From Nemertoderma westbladi (taxonomy: Eukaryota; Xenacoelomorpha; Nemertodermatida; Nemertodermatidae), in contig JAUCBJ010003158.1 in assembly GCA_032718475.1 (NCBI GenBank), forward strand, positions 1-33,215: a DNA stretch of 33,215 nucleotides, read 5' to 3'. Each line of letters opens with the position of its first letter. Within the stretch, counting starts at the first letter, position 1. Positions 1 through 8,500 of this stretch are shown in pieces. A model generated the notes under the pieces. It made no database searches. It was not told where the DNA came from and saw nothing but the letters and a program-made list of their open reading frames with translations. Both the position numbers and the translations under genes were made by a program.

Positions 1-108
1 TGTGGCTGTGGTTGTGGCTGTGGTTGAGGCTGTGGCTGTGGTTGTGGCTGTGGCTGTGGCTGTGGCTGTGGTTGTGGCTGTGGTTGTGGTTGTGGCTGTG
101 GCTGTGGT
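1..108. repeat. hexanucleotide microsatellite (TGTGGY)18, in frame with the zinc-finger ORF
   Basis: There are eighteen uninterrupted 6-bp units, continuing off the left edge. On the minus strand they encode alternating Pro-Gln in the frame of the 569 ATG. The variants seen (TGTGGC/TGTGGT and one TGAGGC) fall on third codon positions and leave Pro-Gln unchanged. Confidence 0.9.
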
Positions 109-569
109 TTGTTTGTATATGTAAATAAGCGGTTGTGGGATGAGCTATTCACTGATGGTAAAAATGGGTTGTTGGTCGAACCTCCAGTCTGTTGTCTTGA
201 AGTAGAAGGGCCAACCCTAGGAGATTGAATGTTTAGTGGTGGAGGTGGTGGTGGTGGTGACAAGGGCGTTTGAGATTGTTTGCGTTTCCGAGAGAAGAGA
301 CGCGTATAGCAATCGTGTTCTTTAAAGGCTGATAGAGTGAATGATTCGCCACACTTGCAAGTGTTTTCTTCGTTGATAAATCTGAACCCAGTCCCACCTT
401 GCGTACATAGCGCTAGATGGCTAACCATAGTTTTCTTATCGGAGGACCAGGTGCCACAACAATCGCATGAATATTGTTTAAAATGAGATGCGAGATGTTT
501 GTTGAGATTGTCACTGCGCATGTTCTTATTGCAGACGGGACAGTCAACGAATGTTGATGATCTAGGCAT
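1..569 (-). CDS. C2H2-type zinc-finger protein with Pro-Gln repeat, partial at window edge
   Basis: An open frame starts at the ATG read from 569 and runs without a stop to the window edge (189 codons). Residues 10-29 form a classic C2H2 finger (C-x2-C-x11-H-x3-H). A second Cys/His cluster follows at about 34-55 (C-x2-C-x12-H-x3-C), and a third short one (CKCGESF...HDC) at about 70-86. A basic stretch (FSRKRKQ), a proline run, a Ser/Thr-rich linker and a (Pro-Gln)n tract follow. Fingers of this kind bind nucleic acid or protein. The start is the first ATG and sits just upstream of the first finger. A zinc-finger N-terminus with a low-complexity linker occurs both in cellular regulators and in large DNA-transposon or virus-like genes, so the family is unresolved without the missing C-terminus. 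Confidence 0.6.
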   Translation of the reverse strand, partial: MPRSSTFVDCPVCNKNMRSDNLNKHLASHFKQYSCDCCGTWSSDKKTMVSHLALCTQGGTGFRFINEENTCKCGESFTLSAFKEHDCYTRLFSRKRKQSQTPLSPPPPPPPLNIQSPRVGPSTSRQQTGGSTNNPFLPSVNSSSHNRLFTYTNKPQPQPQPQPQPQPQPQPQPQPQPQPQPQPQPQPQP

Positions 570-1626
570 GTTTGCTATAAAATAAAAAACTAAATAATAA
601 TAATAAGTTTGGGAAGGTTTCGCGGGGTTGATATTTATTTTGAGGTAATAATGTTAAAACTAAACGAATTCATAAAAACACAAATTTATTGTTCTTACCT
701 GCAGATTGATGATGTTTGCAACAATATATTATGTATAACAATAAATGTATTACGTATAACAATCTTGAAGAAATGTATTATAACTTTAAATAAAAAGTAA
801 AATTGTCAATAATATTTTTGTAAGTAAAGTTCGAAGCGAAGGGTGGGGGTTTATAAGGGAAAGGATAACCAATGAAAATAAAAGTGAAGCTTGTGGGAAC
901 CAATAGAAATAAAAAGAGAGAGAGAGAGAGACGCGCTATTGGATTGAGGGAATAATAAACACATTTCATTGGGTTAATTAAATGTAAAACATTAGTTACG
1001 AAGGGAAATGGGATGAATTGAGAAGCGGGGGAGTGCGTCGGAGAAAATTGCGTGTAATGAATGAATGGGTATGTTAATTAATGTTACGCTAGAGCATCTC
1101 TGAAATTACTTCAAACAAAAAAAACTGTAGTATCCACTGTAGTAAAGAGATGGTTGGGAATTAGTTTGACACATGGCGTTTGGGTAGGCCTTTGTTGTTG
1201 AGCTAATATGCGCGTGGACTGCTTCGCAATACAATATGAAAGAATGCAAACTATTGCCATACCAGATGTTTATTCTAATTTCTTGGATGAATTGATGTAA
1301 TAACGAAGCTATAGGTTTGAATAATTTAAACTCTATGGCAGGTCCCATTCACGCAGGCCCCATTCACGCATTGATGTTTGGGTTAGTCATGCTACAGTTA
1401 ATAAGAGCCCGAGCAGCCACAGATTATTGAGGGATGACTCGGGGCCAAACTGGGGCCACTTTATTTTTGTGTGAGGGTAATTTATGTTTTGGGCCTCGAT
1501 TGCGTCTTTATATTTCATTCTATCTTTACCTATTGTATGGCAAAAATAATACAAATGTATTGTATATTGTATTGTATATTTCGTTTGTTATAGTACAATT
1601 TATTCATCTCGCGTCCCTATCTGATT
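570..1626. other. non-coding AT-rich stretch
   Basis: No convincing gene is seen. It contains a short (AG)n run near 915-931, and short open frames on both strands without recognisable motifs. It may include the 5' flank of the zinc-finger gene on the minus strand. Confidence 0.5.
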
Positions 1627-1771
1627 GATTTGTATCAAATTAAATTGCCTTTGGCAACATTATTTGATACAAATCGATTGATTAAACAATTAATTAATTG
1701 TTTAATCGACCAATTAATTAATTGGTTAATTAATTAATGACCTACTTAACACCCAAGGTGTGAAGTAGGTC
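1627..1771. repeat. cluster of perfect palindromes and hairpins
   Basis: Four inverted repeats lie back to back. A 14-bp stem (1627-1640 with 1662-1675) encloses an inner TTGCC/GGCAA stem. A perfect 28-bp palindrome occupies 1680-1707. A perfect 16-bp palindrome occupies 1710-1725 (CCAATTAATTAATTGG). A 9-bp stem (1739-1747 with 1763-1771) has an inner ACACC/GGTGT stem. TTAA occurs repeatedly. The position, beside the end of the OTU array and a possible transposase remnant, suggests transposon terminal sequence or a breakpoint, but no matching partner terminus was found. Confidence 0.8.
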
Positions 1772-1907
1772 CAATTGTCGCCGAAATAGGGTAAACCATT
1801 ACTACTGTTTATAATTGCAGCTTTTACCTTTCTTGCTAAGATTGAATCATTAATCAGTTCACGAGATACATTCAATAGGAACATACGTCGAGTTGTAGCT
1901 TTCCCAC
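1726..1907 (-). pseudogene. possible piggyBac-type transposase remnant fused to the last OTU copy
   Basis: Upstream of 1907 on the minus strand the OTU repeat sequence stops abruptly and a different open frame continues to a TAA at 1726. Its residues (RGKATTRRMFLLNVSRELI...) have the spacing of basic and hydrophobic residues seen in a segment near the end of the catalytic domain of piggyBac-like transposases. No catalytic aspartate is present, and the match is by eye only. The 5' part of this frame is OTU-array sequence read in another frame, so any joint product is incidental. Confidence 0.2.
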
Positions 1908-2226
1908 GAATATGAAAGGGCACACAATATTGCATGGGTTCCCCATTCCGCTCCGTGATGTAGGTTCTCTATATACCTTGCGTATGTTTAACCCCCCATT
2001 TCCAAAAATCCACGATACTCTGGATTATCATTAAAAAAATTGGTGGCCATATTACGTAACTCACCTACATTGTATAACTGTACAGTTCTTAGGTATACAG
2101 CTATCGAGGCAAACATGCAGTCCCCGTCATCACCGCCGCATTCGAGTTGCATTAGACCTAATTGGGCAGCAGCCCGGCCCACAGTCCGCCCGGTGTTGAT
2201 CATCTCCACCACTATCGGATTCCAAG
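1908..2226 (-). pseudogene. OTU-type exon, copy 6, 3'-truncated
   Basis: The Cys half is intact in frame up to the shared TAA. Homology then continues only through EWGTHAILCAL (to 1908), where the array ends. The His half is missing and replaced by unrelated sequence. Confidence 0.75.
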
Positions 2227-2768
2227 CTGAAAAATATAAAAATAGATAATATCAGAAAAAGTTAGAAACAGAATGTTACACTATGGAAATTGATGTTGTA
2301 CTGTTAGTTGTTGGCAGTACCCTATCTATTTCAAAAGCAGTATAGTGGCCCGGGACGAAACCCAGATGAATAACCACCCCCGCTGCCCCGATGATAATAT
2401 CGTTCCCCATTTGCCCATCCCACGTATGAATTTTGAAAGTGTAACCCAATGAATATGAAAGGGCACACAATATTGCATGGGTTCCCCATTCCACTCCGTG
2501 ACTTAGGTTCTCTATATACCTTGCGTATGTTTAACCCCCCATTTCCAAAAATCCACGATACTCTGGATATCATTAAAAAAATTGGTGGCCATATTACGTA
2601 ACTCACCTACATTGTATAACTGTGCAGTTCCTAGGTATACAGCTATCGAGGCAAACATGCAGTCCCCGTCATCACCGCCGCATTCGAGTTGCATTAGTCC
2701 TAATTGGGCAGCAGCCCGGCCCACAGTCCGCCCGGTGTTGATCATCTCCACCACTATCGGATTCCAAG
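2227..2768 (-). pseudogene. OTU-type exon, copy 5, frameshifted
   Basis: Shares every distinguishing variant I checked with the copy at 3854-4395 (GTGCAGTTCC, the 1-nt deletion, CACTCCGTGACTT, GACGAAAC). The acceptor and both catalytic motifs are preserved as sequence, although the frame is broken between them. Confidence 0.75.
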
Positions 2769-3310
2769 CTGAAAAATATAAAAATAGATAATATCAGAAA
2801 AAGTTAGAAACAGAATGTTACACTATGGAAATTGATGTTGTACTGTTAGTTGTTGGCAGTACCCTATCTATTTCAAAAGCAGTATAGTGGCCCGGGACAA
2901 AACCCAGATGAATAACCACCCCCGCTGCCCCGATGATAATATCGTTCCCCATTTGCCCATCCCACGTATGAATTTTGAAAGTGTAACCCAATGAATATGA
3001 AAGGGCACACAATATTGCATGGGTTCCCCATTCCACTCCGTGACTTAGGTTCTCTATATACCTTGCGTATGTTTAACCCCCCATTTCCAAAAATCCACGA
3101 TACTCTGGATATCATTAAAAAAATTGGTGGCCATATTACGTAACTCACCTACATTGTATAACTGTGCAGTTCCTAGGTATACAGCTATCGAGGCAAACAT
3201 GCAGTCCCCGTCATCACCGCCGCATTCGAGTTGCATTAGTCCTAATTGGGCAGCAGCCCGGCCCACAGTCCGCCCGGTGTTGATCATCTCCACCACTATC
3301 GGATTCCAAG
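2769..3310 (-). pseudogene. OTU-type exon, copy 4, frameshifted
   Basis: Carries the same 1-nt deletion as the copies at 2227-2768 and 3854-4395 in the N half, but the GACAAAAC variant in the His half. This points to a recombinant history or a single later substitution. Confidence 0.75.
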
Positions 3311-3853
3311 CTGAAAAATATAAAAATAGATAATATCAGAAAAAGTTAGAAACAGAATGTTACACTATGGAAATTGATGTTGTACTGTTAGTTGTTGGCA
3401 GTACCCTATCTATTTCAAAAGCAGTATAGTGGCCCGGGACAAAACCCAGATGAATAACCACCCCCGCTGCCCCGATGATAATATCGTTCCCCATTTGCCC
3501 ATCCCACGTATGAATTTTGAAAGTGTAACCCAATGAATATGAAAGGGCACACAATATTGCATGGGTTCCCCATTCCGCTCCGTGATGTAGGTTCTCTATA
3601 TACCTTGCGTATGTTTAACCCCCCATTTCCAAAAATCCACGATACTCTGGATTATCATTAAAAAAATTGGTGGCCATATTACGTAACTCACCTACATTGT
3701 ATAACTGTACAGTTCTTAGGTATACAGCTATCGAGGCAAACATGCAGTCCCCGTCATCACCGCCGCATTCGAGTTGCATTAGACCTAATTGGGCAGCAGC
3801 CCGGCCCACAGTCCGCCCGGTGTTGATCATCTCCACCACTATCGGATTCCAAG
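3311..3853 (-). pseudogene. OTU-type exon, copy 3, single in-frame stop
   Basis: The frame is continuous from the acceptor through DGDCMFAS to ...FLEMGG, then the shared TAA, after which the same frame continues through the EWGTH and HYTAFEI motifs to a terminal stop. It shares N-half variants (GTACAGTTCT, TAGACCT) with the truncated last copy at 1908-2226. Confidence 0.75.
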
Positions 3854-4395
3854 CTGAAAAATATAAAAATAGATAATATCAGAAAAAGTTAGAAACAGAA
3901 TGTTACACTATGGAAATTGATGTTGTACTGTTAGTTGTTGGCAGTACCCTATCTATTTCAAAAGCAGTATAGTGGCCCGGGACGAAACCCAGATGAATAA
4001 CCACCCCCGCTGCCCCGATGATAATATCGTTCCCCATTTGCCCATCCCACGTATGAATTTTGAAAGTGTAACCCAATGAATATGAAAGGGCACACAATAT
4101 TGCATGGGTTCCCCATTCCACTCCGTGACTTAGGTTCTCTATATACCTTGCGTATGTTTAACCCCCCATTTCCAAAAATCCACGATACTCTGGATATCAT
4201 TAAAAAAATTGGTGGCCATATTACGTAACTCACCTACATTGTATAACTGTGCAGTTCCTAGGTATACAGCTATCGAGGCAAACATGCAGTCCCCGTCATC
4301 ACCGCCGCATTCGAGTTGCATTAGTCCTAATTGGGCAGCAGCCCGGCCCACAGTCCGCCCGGTGTTGATCATCTCCACCACTATCGGATTCCAAG
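3854..4395 (-). pseudogene. OTU-type exon, copy 2, frameshifted
   Basis: Same exon layout as the copy ending at 4944. A 1-nt deletion (GATATCC instead of GATAATCC) lies between the Cys motif and the His motif, so the frame is lost before the shared TAA is reached. It carries the GACGAAAC variant in the His half and matches the copy at 2227-2768. Confidence 0.75.
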
Positions 4396-4944
4396 CTGAA
4401 AAATATAAAAATAGATAATATCAGAAAAAGTTAGAAACAGAATGTTACACTATGGAAATTGATGTTGTACTGTTAGTTGTTGGCAGTACCCTATCTATTT
4501 CAAAAGCAGTATAGTGGCCCGGGACAAAACCCAGATGAATAACCACCCCCGCTGCCCCGATGATAATATCGTTCCCCATTTGCCCATCCCACGTATGAAT
4601 TTTGAAAGTGTAACCCAATGAATATGAAAGGGCACACAATATTGCATGGGTTCCCCATTCCGCTCCGTGACGTAGGTTCTCTATATACCTTGCGTATGTT
4701 TAACCCCCCATTTCCAAAAATCCACGATACTCTGGATTATCATTAAAAAAATTGGCGGCCGTATTACGTAACTCACCTACATTGTATAACTGTGCAGTTC
4801 CTAGGTATACAGCGGTGACTATCGAGGCAAACATGCAGTCCCCGTCGTCACCGCTGCATTCGAGTTGCATTAGTCCCAATTGGGCAGCAGCCCGGCCCAC
4901 AGTCCGCCCGGTGTTGATCATCTCCACCACTATCGGATTCCAAG
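4396..4944 (-). pseudogene. OTU-type cysteine protease exon, copy 1 (minus-strand order), divergent copy
   Basis: The exon opens after a strong acceptor. It carries the OTU catalytic signature DGDCMFAS (Asp/Cys loop), then EWGTHAILCAL, and finally HYTAFEI, the expected position of the catalytic His, about 125 residues further on. OTU proteins are deubiquitinase-type cysteine proteases. This copy has a 6-bp in-frame insertion (two extra residues just after the Cys motif) and keeps the reading frame, but an in-frame TAA follows ...FLEMGG, between the Cys half and the His half. It is the most diverged of the six copies and may be closest to the founder. Non-functional as it stands. Confidence 0.75.
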
Positions 4945-4982
4945 CTGAAAAATATAAAAATAGATAATATCAGAAAAAGTTA

Positions 4983-5142
4983 GATCTTGCATCTCAGATA
5001 AAACTCCTTCTCCACTCCCAATATCCAGTGACTGGCCGGAATCAAGTGGTCTGAAAATTCCGCCACCAGCATCGGCGTTTTCCCCCCAGGTGTCGGGAAT
5101 AACGGCAACATTATTTTAAATTTGATTATTCTACTTATATGG
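4983..5142 (-). other. unique sequence upstream of the OTU array, possible exon
   Basis: On the minus strand one frame reads open across this stretch into the first intron end of the array (Gly/Asp-rich, no recognised domain). It directly precedes the array and could be remains of the host gene of the OTU exon. No clear donor site was found, so this is only a suggestion. Confidence 0.2.
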
Positions 5143-5573
5143 GGAGGGGCGAGCCGTGAAGTGTGTGAAAGCATATAGGTGTCACTGGCGAGTTGCCTTA
5201 TCGCCGTCTGTCACCACCACAAATTTTTGATTGCTAATAACTCAGTTATTTCGTGATTTGATGAAAAAAAGGGGCGAGCCATGAAGCGAGTGAAGCCTTA
5301 GCATATGGGTACCATTAACGAGTTGTGGGGGCGAGCTACGATGAAGTAAGGAAGGTTATTGTATTTATAATATTACTATTTTAATTTGATTATTTTACTT
5401 AAATCTGCCATCGCTTTTATTTAAAAATTTCTCCCGCCACCTCACCCACTTATCCCGCCATCGCCATCTGCCCAAGTTATTTTGTTGATTTGATGAAAAA
5501 ATAGGGCGAGCCATGAAGCGAGTGAAGCCTTTGCATATGGGTACCATTAACGAGTTGTGGGGGAGCATGTAGG
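5143..5573. repeat. degenerate direct repeats with a GGCGAGCC core
   Basis: Two copies of about 90-100 bp (about 5241-5331 and 5472-5573) share the order GATTTGATGAAAAAA, GGCGAGCCATGAAGCGAGTG, GCATATGGGTACCATTAACG, AGTTGTGGGGG. A third, more diverged copy lies at 5143-5196. Copies are separated by AT-rich DNA. Origin unknown. Confidence 0.75.
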
Positions 5574-6104
5574 TACTATTGTTGAATTTGCCGATTATTA
5601 TTGTTATTATATTAATTGTCATAATTATTACTTACATTAATTTTCGGTAGGTGGCAGTGTGTGAGTTTCACCAACCATCCGCGGCGGACATATGCACATC
5701 GGCCGCCGACTGGCGATCGGCGAGATGGCGATCCCCGGGCGCGCCGGGAGCACCCCATCTTTACGCGGTACGTCCCGTATTCTATCTTCCTACGCGAATC
5801 TCCGCGCTACCATCATTAAATGTCGCCTCCTTGTTAAGGGGCGATGAATGAAGGCAACAGACATCAGTTTATAGGGTTTAACTTCGGGTGTTATAAATGT
5901 CACCGTTGGTTTATTAGGCCTCCTAAGTGGTTCGATAGCACCCCCTCGAGGCCCCCACCCAAAAGTTCGGGGCACCCTACCAGAAACTGGTATATGTTGG
6001 TTGGGTTCAACGATTTTATTCGCTTCAGCCATTATAATACAGAAATTATTATACTGCTATACGGCCAGTCAACCATGTCAAACACCCCCCCCCCCCCCCC
6101 CCCA
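5574..6104. other. no recognised gene; GC-rich patch and poly-C run
   Basis: A GC-rich patch (about 5680-5770) interrupts AT-rich DNA. A pure C19 run lies at 6085-6103. Open frames on both strands cross this region, but none has a recognisable motif and some run through the homopolymer. Confidence 0.4.
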
Positions 6105-6243
6105 TTAATTAAGCAATCTGATGTAAAACCGAATTCAACATCTGATTTACCACCCTTCAACTTAGAAATCGCCTCAGCTACCAATTTGACAGAAACAGAC
6201 ATACTTTCGTCAATAACAAGATTTTGCAATTCTGAAATAGTTT
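6105..6243 (-). pseudogene. non-LTR retrotransposon reverse-transcriptase fragment
   Basis: The minus-strand frame contains AISKLKGGKSDVEFGFTSD, which matches the 'xxLKxGKADGxxGxxSD' block that precedes the fingers of reverse transcriptase in APE-type LINEs. About 45 codons remain. The homology ends at the poly-C run. An isolated scrap, unrelated in position to the other LINEs here. Confidence 0.6.
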
Positions 6244-6496
6244 AGAATCAACGATTATAATATATTTTTAAAATCTGAAAAAATGAACAACAGAGGGTGG
6301 CATACACTACACCAATAATATAATATTTTTTTCAGATTATTAAATCGCCATTTATATTTACTATAGTACAAAGCGGTTTGGTTGAATGGCTTAGTGTGGA
6401 GTGGGGTGGTGGGAAGAATATGGAGGTTTATAGAAGAACAAACAATAATTCTTATGACATAATGTAATAAGCCTATCTTCAATAAACTCATTTACT

Positions 6497-7063
6497 TTAT
6501 TCGTTCTGATGGCCATATATATGATATATGGCCTCTGCTGATATGGTTATCTCTCCATCCGCCTGTGTGATGGTACCACACATCGACCATCCCACTACAG
6601 ACAAACCACATTCTCTATTGATTCTTCCTGCAATACTTTTCACTGCATTCTTCAAGGCTGGAACACCGAAATTACCAAGAGGTAAAGTCAGCGGAGAAGG
6701 ATTAATAAAAAGTTTTGATAGATTGAAAGAGAATAGCCCGTCCTCGGCTTCTGGAAATCCTGGAATTTCTGGATTGATAAACATTCCAGCACACCAGTTG
6801 GCTGAACGCCTGCTCTTATAATAACACACACATACTGCCTCCTTGGTGCTGGCATGTTTATCGCACAGCAGCCCACTACACCTCTCCCCTACAACACACA
6901 CCCCGGAGATACTGACTTTTACACACTTGTAGCTAAACATATGAGTGTCAGTATCGCCAGGGTATTGCTTGTAGGGGACGTAGGGAACTTCGTACACTGG
7001 GCCAGGGGTTAGTTTTATAGGGGATCCAGTATGTATAATGGGATTAGACGAGTCGTTGCTCAT
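6497..7063 (-). CDS. unidentified cysteine-containing protein, 188 aa
   Basis: An intact frame begins at the ATG at 7063 (MSNDSSNP...) and ends at 6497. The frame is also open upstream to 7150, but the extra N-terminus looks like translated non-coding sequence. Features are a Pro/Tyr-rich N-terminus (residues about 15-40), a Cys cluster (CVVGERCSGLLCDKH, then CVCY) at about 55-80 that could bind metal, and a C-terminal half with moderate hydrophobicity ending ...AIYHIYGHQNE. No signal peptide or membrane span is evident. I do not recognise the family. Intactness amid decayed elements argues that it is recent or selected. Confidence 0.45.
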   Translation of the reverse strand: MSNDSSNPIIHTGSPIKLTPGPVYEVPYVPYKQYPGDTDTHMFSYKCVKVSISGVCVVGERCSGLLCDKHASTKEAVCVCYYKSRRSANWCAGMFINPEIPGFPEAEDGLFSFNLSKLFINPSPLTLPLGNFGVPALKNAVKSIAGRINRECGLSVVGWSMCGTITQADGEITISAEAIYHIYGHQNE

Positions 7064-7657
7064 ATATTTACAGTTGAAATATGCAATCCATAATCCACAA
7101 TATACAATCCACGATCGTGTATCATGGACTTCCTTTGTTCGTAATTTCAATTTATCCTGATTTTACCTTTAAAACCTACGTAAATGGAGTTGAGGTTAGA
7201 ATTCTCAGTTTATCTAAGAATAGAGTTTTTAATCTCAAAAAAAAACATATTTTGGATGAAGCCGTTCGTCAGTTGACTACGCTTAGTAAGACACCAGGAC
7301 ATAAAGAGGAGATCATAATGCGAAACATGGAGCTCTTGGGATGTTGTCAATTTGGAGGGCGCAATTATTATATGATGGCGGGCCTTTGATCTAGAACTCG
7401 ATACATGATTATCTTGTTGCCATTATCTCGTCATGATATTGACGTCACACCTCTCCTTTGTTCTTTCTCTAACATATGAACACTTTCCATTGTCATATTT
7501 AATCAATCTACCTCTATAAAAAGCTATCATGATGGCCACGGTTCAATCTAGAAACATTTCCATATAACTTTTTATCCTTTTCTGTCATCTAATTACAATG
7601 TTTTTTTGCATATAAAAATATATTTACTTTTTGTATTAACTTCGCCAAACCCTTCAG
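7064..7657. other. no supported gene
   Basis: AT-rich. A 102-codon plus-strand frame (7081-7389) overlaps the 5' flank of the minus-strand ORF and has no recognisable motif. Nothing else seen. Confidence 0.4.
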
Positions 7658-8404
7658 CTAATTTGCCATGAAATACCGAATCTTCAACAAACTGAAATGT
7701 ATACTCTTCATTCCACGAAATGAAGCTTTCATTACTGACCTACATCTTTTTGTGTTAAAATTCAATTGTATAACACATTGCTGTAAGAAGTTACCATGTT
7801 TAGAAGGCAAACTCTCACCTCTACCATTATTGTAAGATTTACAAATAACGAATATATCCTTGCCTGGAATGTGATTCATCATTTCAACATTATCAACCAT
7901 ATCAACTGTAGGAACAAGATCACAAATATCTCCTGCAACCTGATCTGCGACCATATCACCTAAATGTAAGTGGCCTAAAACCACAATAATTTTCTCCAGG
8001 CAATCAGTAACATTCGTATTAGACCTTGGAACCCTTGTGTTATTATTGACAACACGCTGCAGATAATTTGGAACTGACTGTTGAGTGACGATTTTCGGTT
8101 CAATATTCAACAATGTGTGATACAACACATGGCAATACATTATACAAACTGACAATGACTGCAATCATAAACCTGGTGCTAAATTGTCTACTTTATGAAT
8201 AACCCAAGGTCTCATTCCGGTACTTGATTCAGTCTGTATACAAGGCATTTCTTCTCTTAATATGTCTTTAACAGATTGTCTCCCAATCGTGTCCTTATCA
8301 CTCGTTGCTCTCTTATAACATCTGTTATGCATCCGCAAACAATCAGCTGTCTCAATATGTGTTGCTCCTTGTAAATTATCCTTTATTTTATCAGGTGGCG
8401 GCAA
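7658..8404 (-). pseudogene. unidentified reading frame interrupted by one in-frame TGA
   Basis: Two minus-strand open stretches (8404-8168 and 8164-7658) lie in the same frame and are separated only by a TGA at 8165-8167. Together they span about 249 codons. The first part is polar and charged (ending near MRPWVIHKVDNLAPGL). The second contains a hydrophobic/acidic stretch (VVLGHLHLGDMVADQVAG) and a basic C-terminus. No domain is recognised. The first part has no ATG at its open end, so its true start lies upstream, probably in the sequence interrupted by the insertion at 8501-9347. The single stop suggests a recently inactivated gene, or a chance alignment of two frames. Confidence 0.35.
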
Positions 8405-8484
8405 ATCATGTCTTTACAACTTCCACGTAATTATCTTCTAGGTTAGGTCTGCCATCCCTTAACGAATTCAATAACATCCACTCT

Positions 8485-8500
8485 GTATTCCAACATTAAT
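8485..8500. repeat. target-site duplication, copy at the poly(A) side
   Basis: GTATTCCAACATTAAT, identical to 9348-9363, directly abutting the T8 run (poly(A) on the minus strand) of the inserted element. Confidence 0.9.

Larger units (their letters stand above)
1908..4982 (-). repeat. tandem array of six ~542-bp units, each carrying an OTU-domain exon
   Basis: The same exon start (just after CAG) occurs at 4944, 4395, 3853, 3310, 2768 and 2226 on the minus strand, giving spacings of 549, 542, 543, 542 and 542 bp. Each unit holds about 50 bp of intron end (branch/pyrimidine region TTTTTATATTTTTCAG), one exon, a stop, and the next intron end. Units are nearly identical. Copies at 2226 and 3853 share one set of variants. 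Copies at 2768 and 4395 share another, including a 1-nt deletion and a GACGAAAC variant. This implies duplication of a two-unit block with a displacement of 1,627 bp. The first unit is joined to unique sequence at 4982/4983 and the last breaks off at 1907/1908. Confidence 0.9.

Noticed and set aside
2040-4967. Repeated plus-strand 69-71-codon frames across the OTU array
   Set aside because: They are antisense shadows of the OTU exon, which has the catalytic motifs and the splice acceptor on the minus strand.
1908-4982. Regular repeats considered as a CRISPR array or satellite
   Set aside because: Units are about 542 bp with coding motifs and no short spacers; the surroundings are eukaryotic. 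Not CRISPR, and not a simple satellite because each unit is an exon.
5844-6245. Plus-strand open frame of 133 codons
   Set aside because: It runs through the C19 homopolymer and then antisense to the LINE reverse-transcriptase fragment, so it is a composite of unrelated sequence.
7081-7389. Plus-strand open frame of 102 codons
   Set aside because: No recognisable motif, overlaps the 5' flank of the minus-strand ORF, and of a length expected by chance in this composition. Cannot be excluded as an exon.
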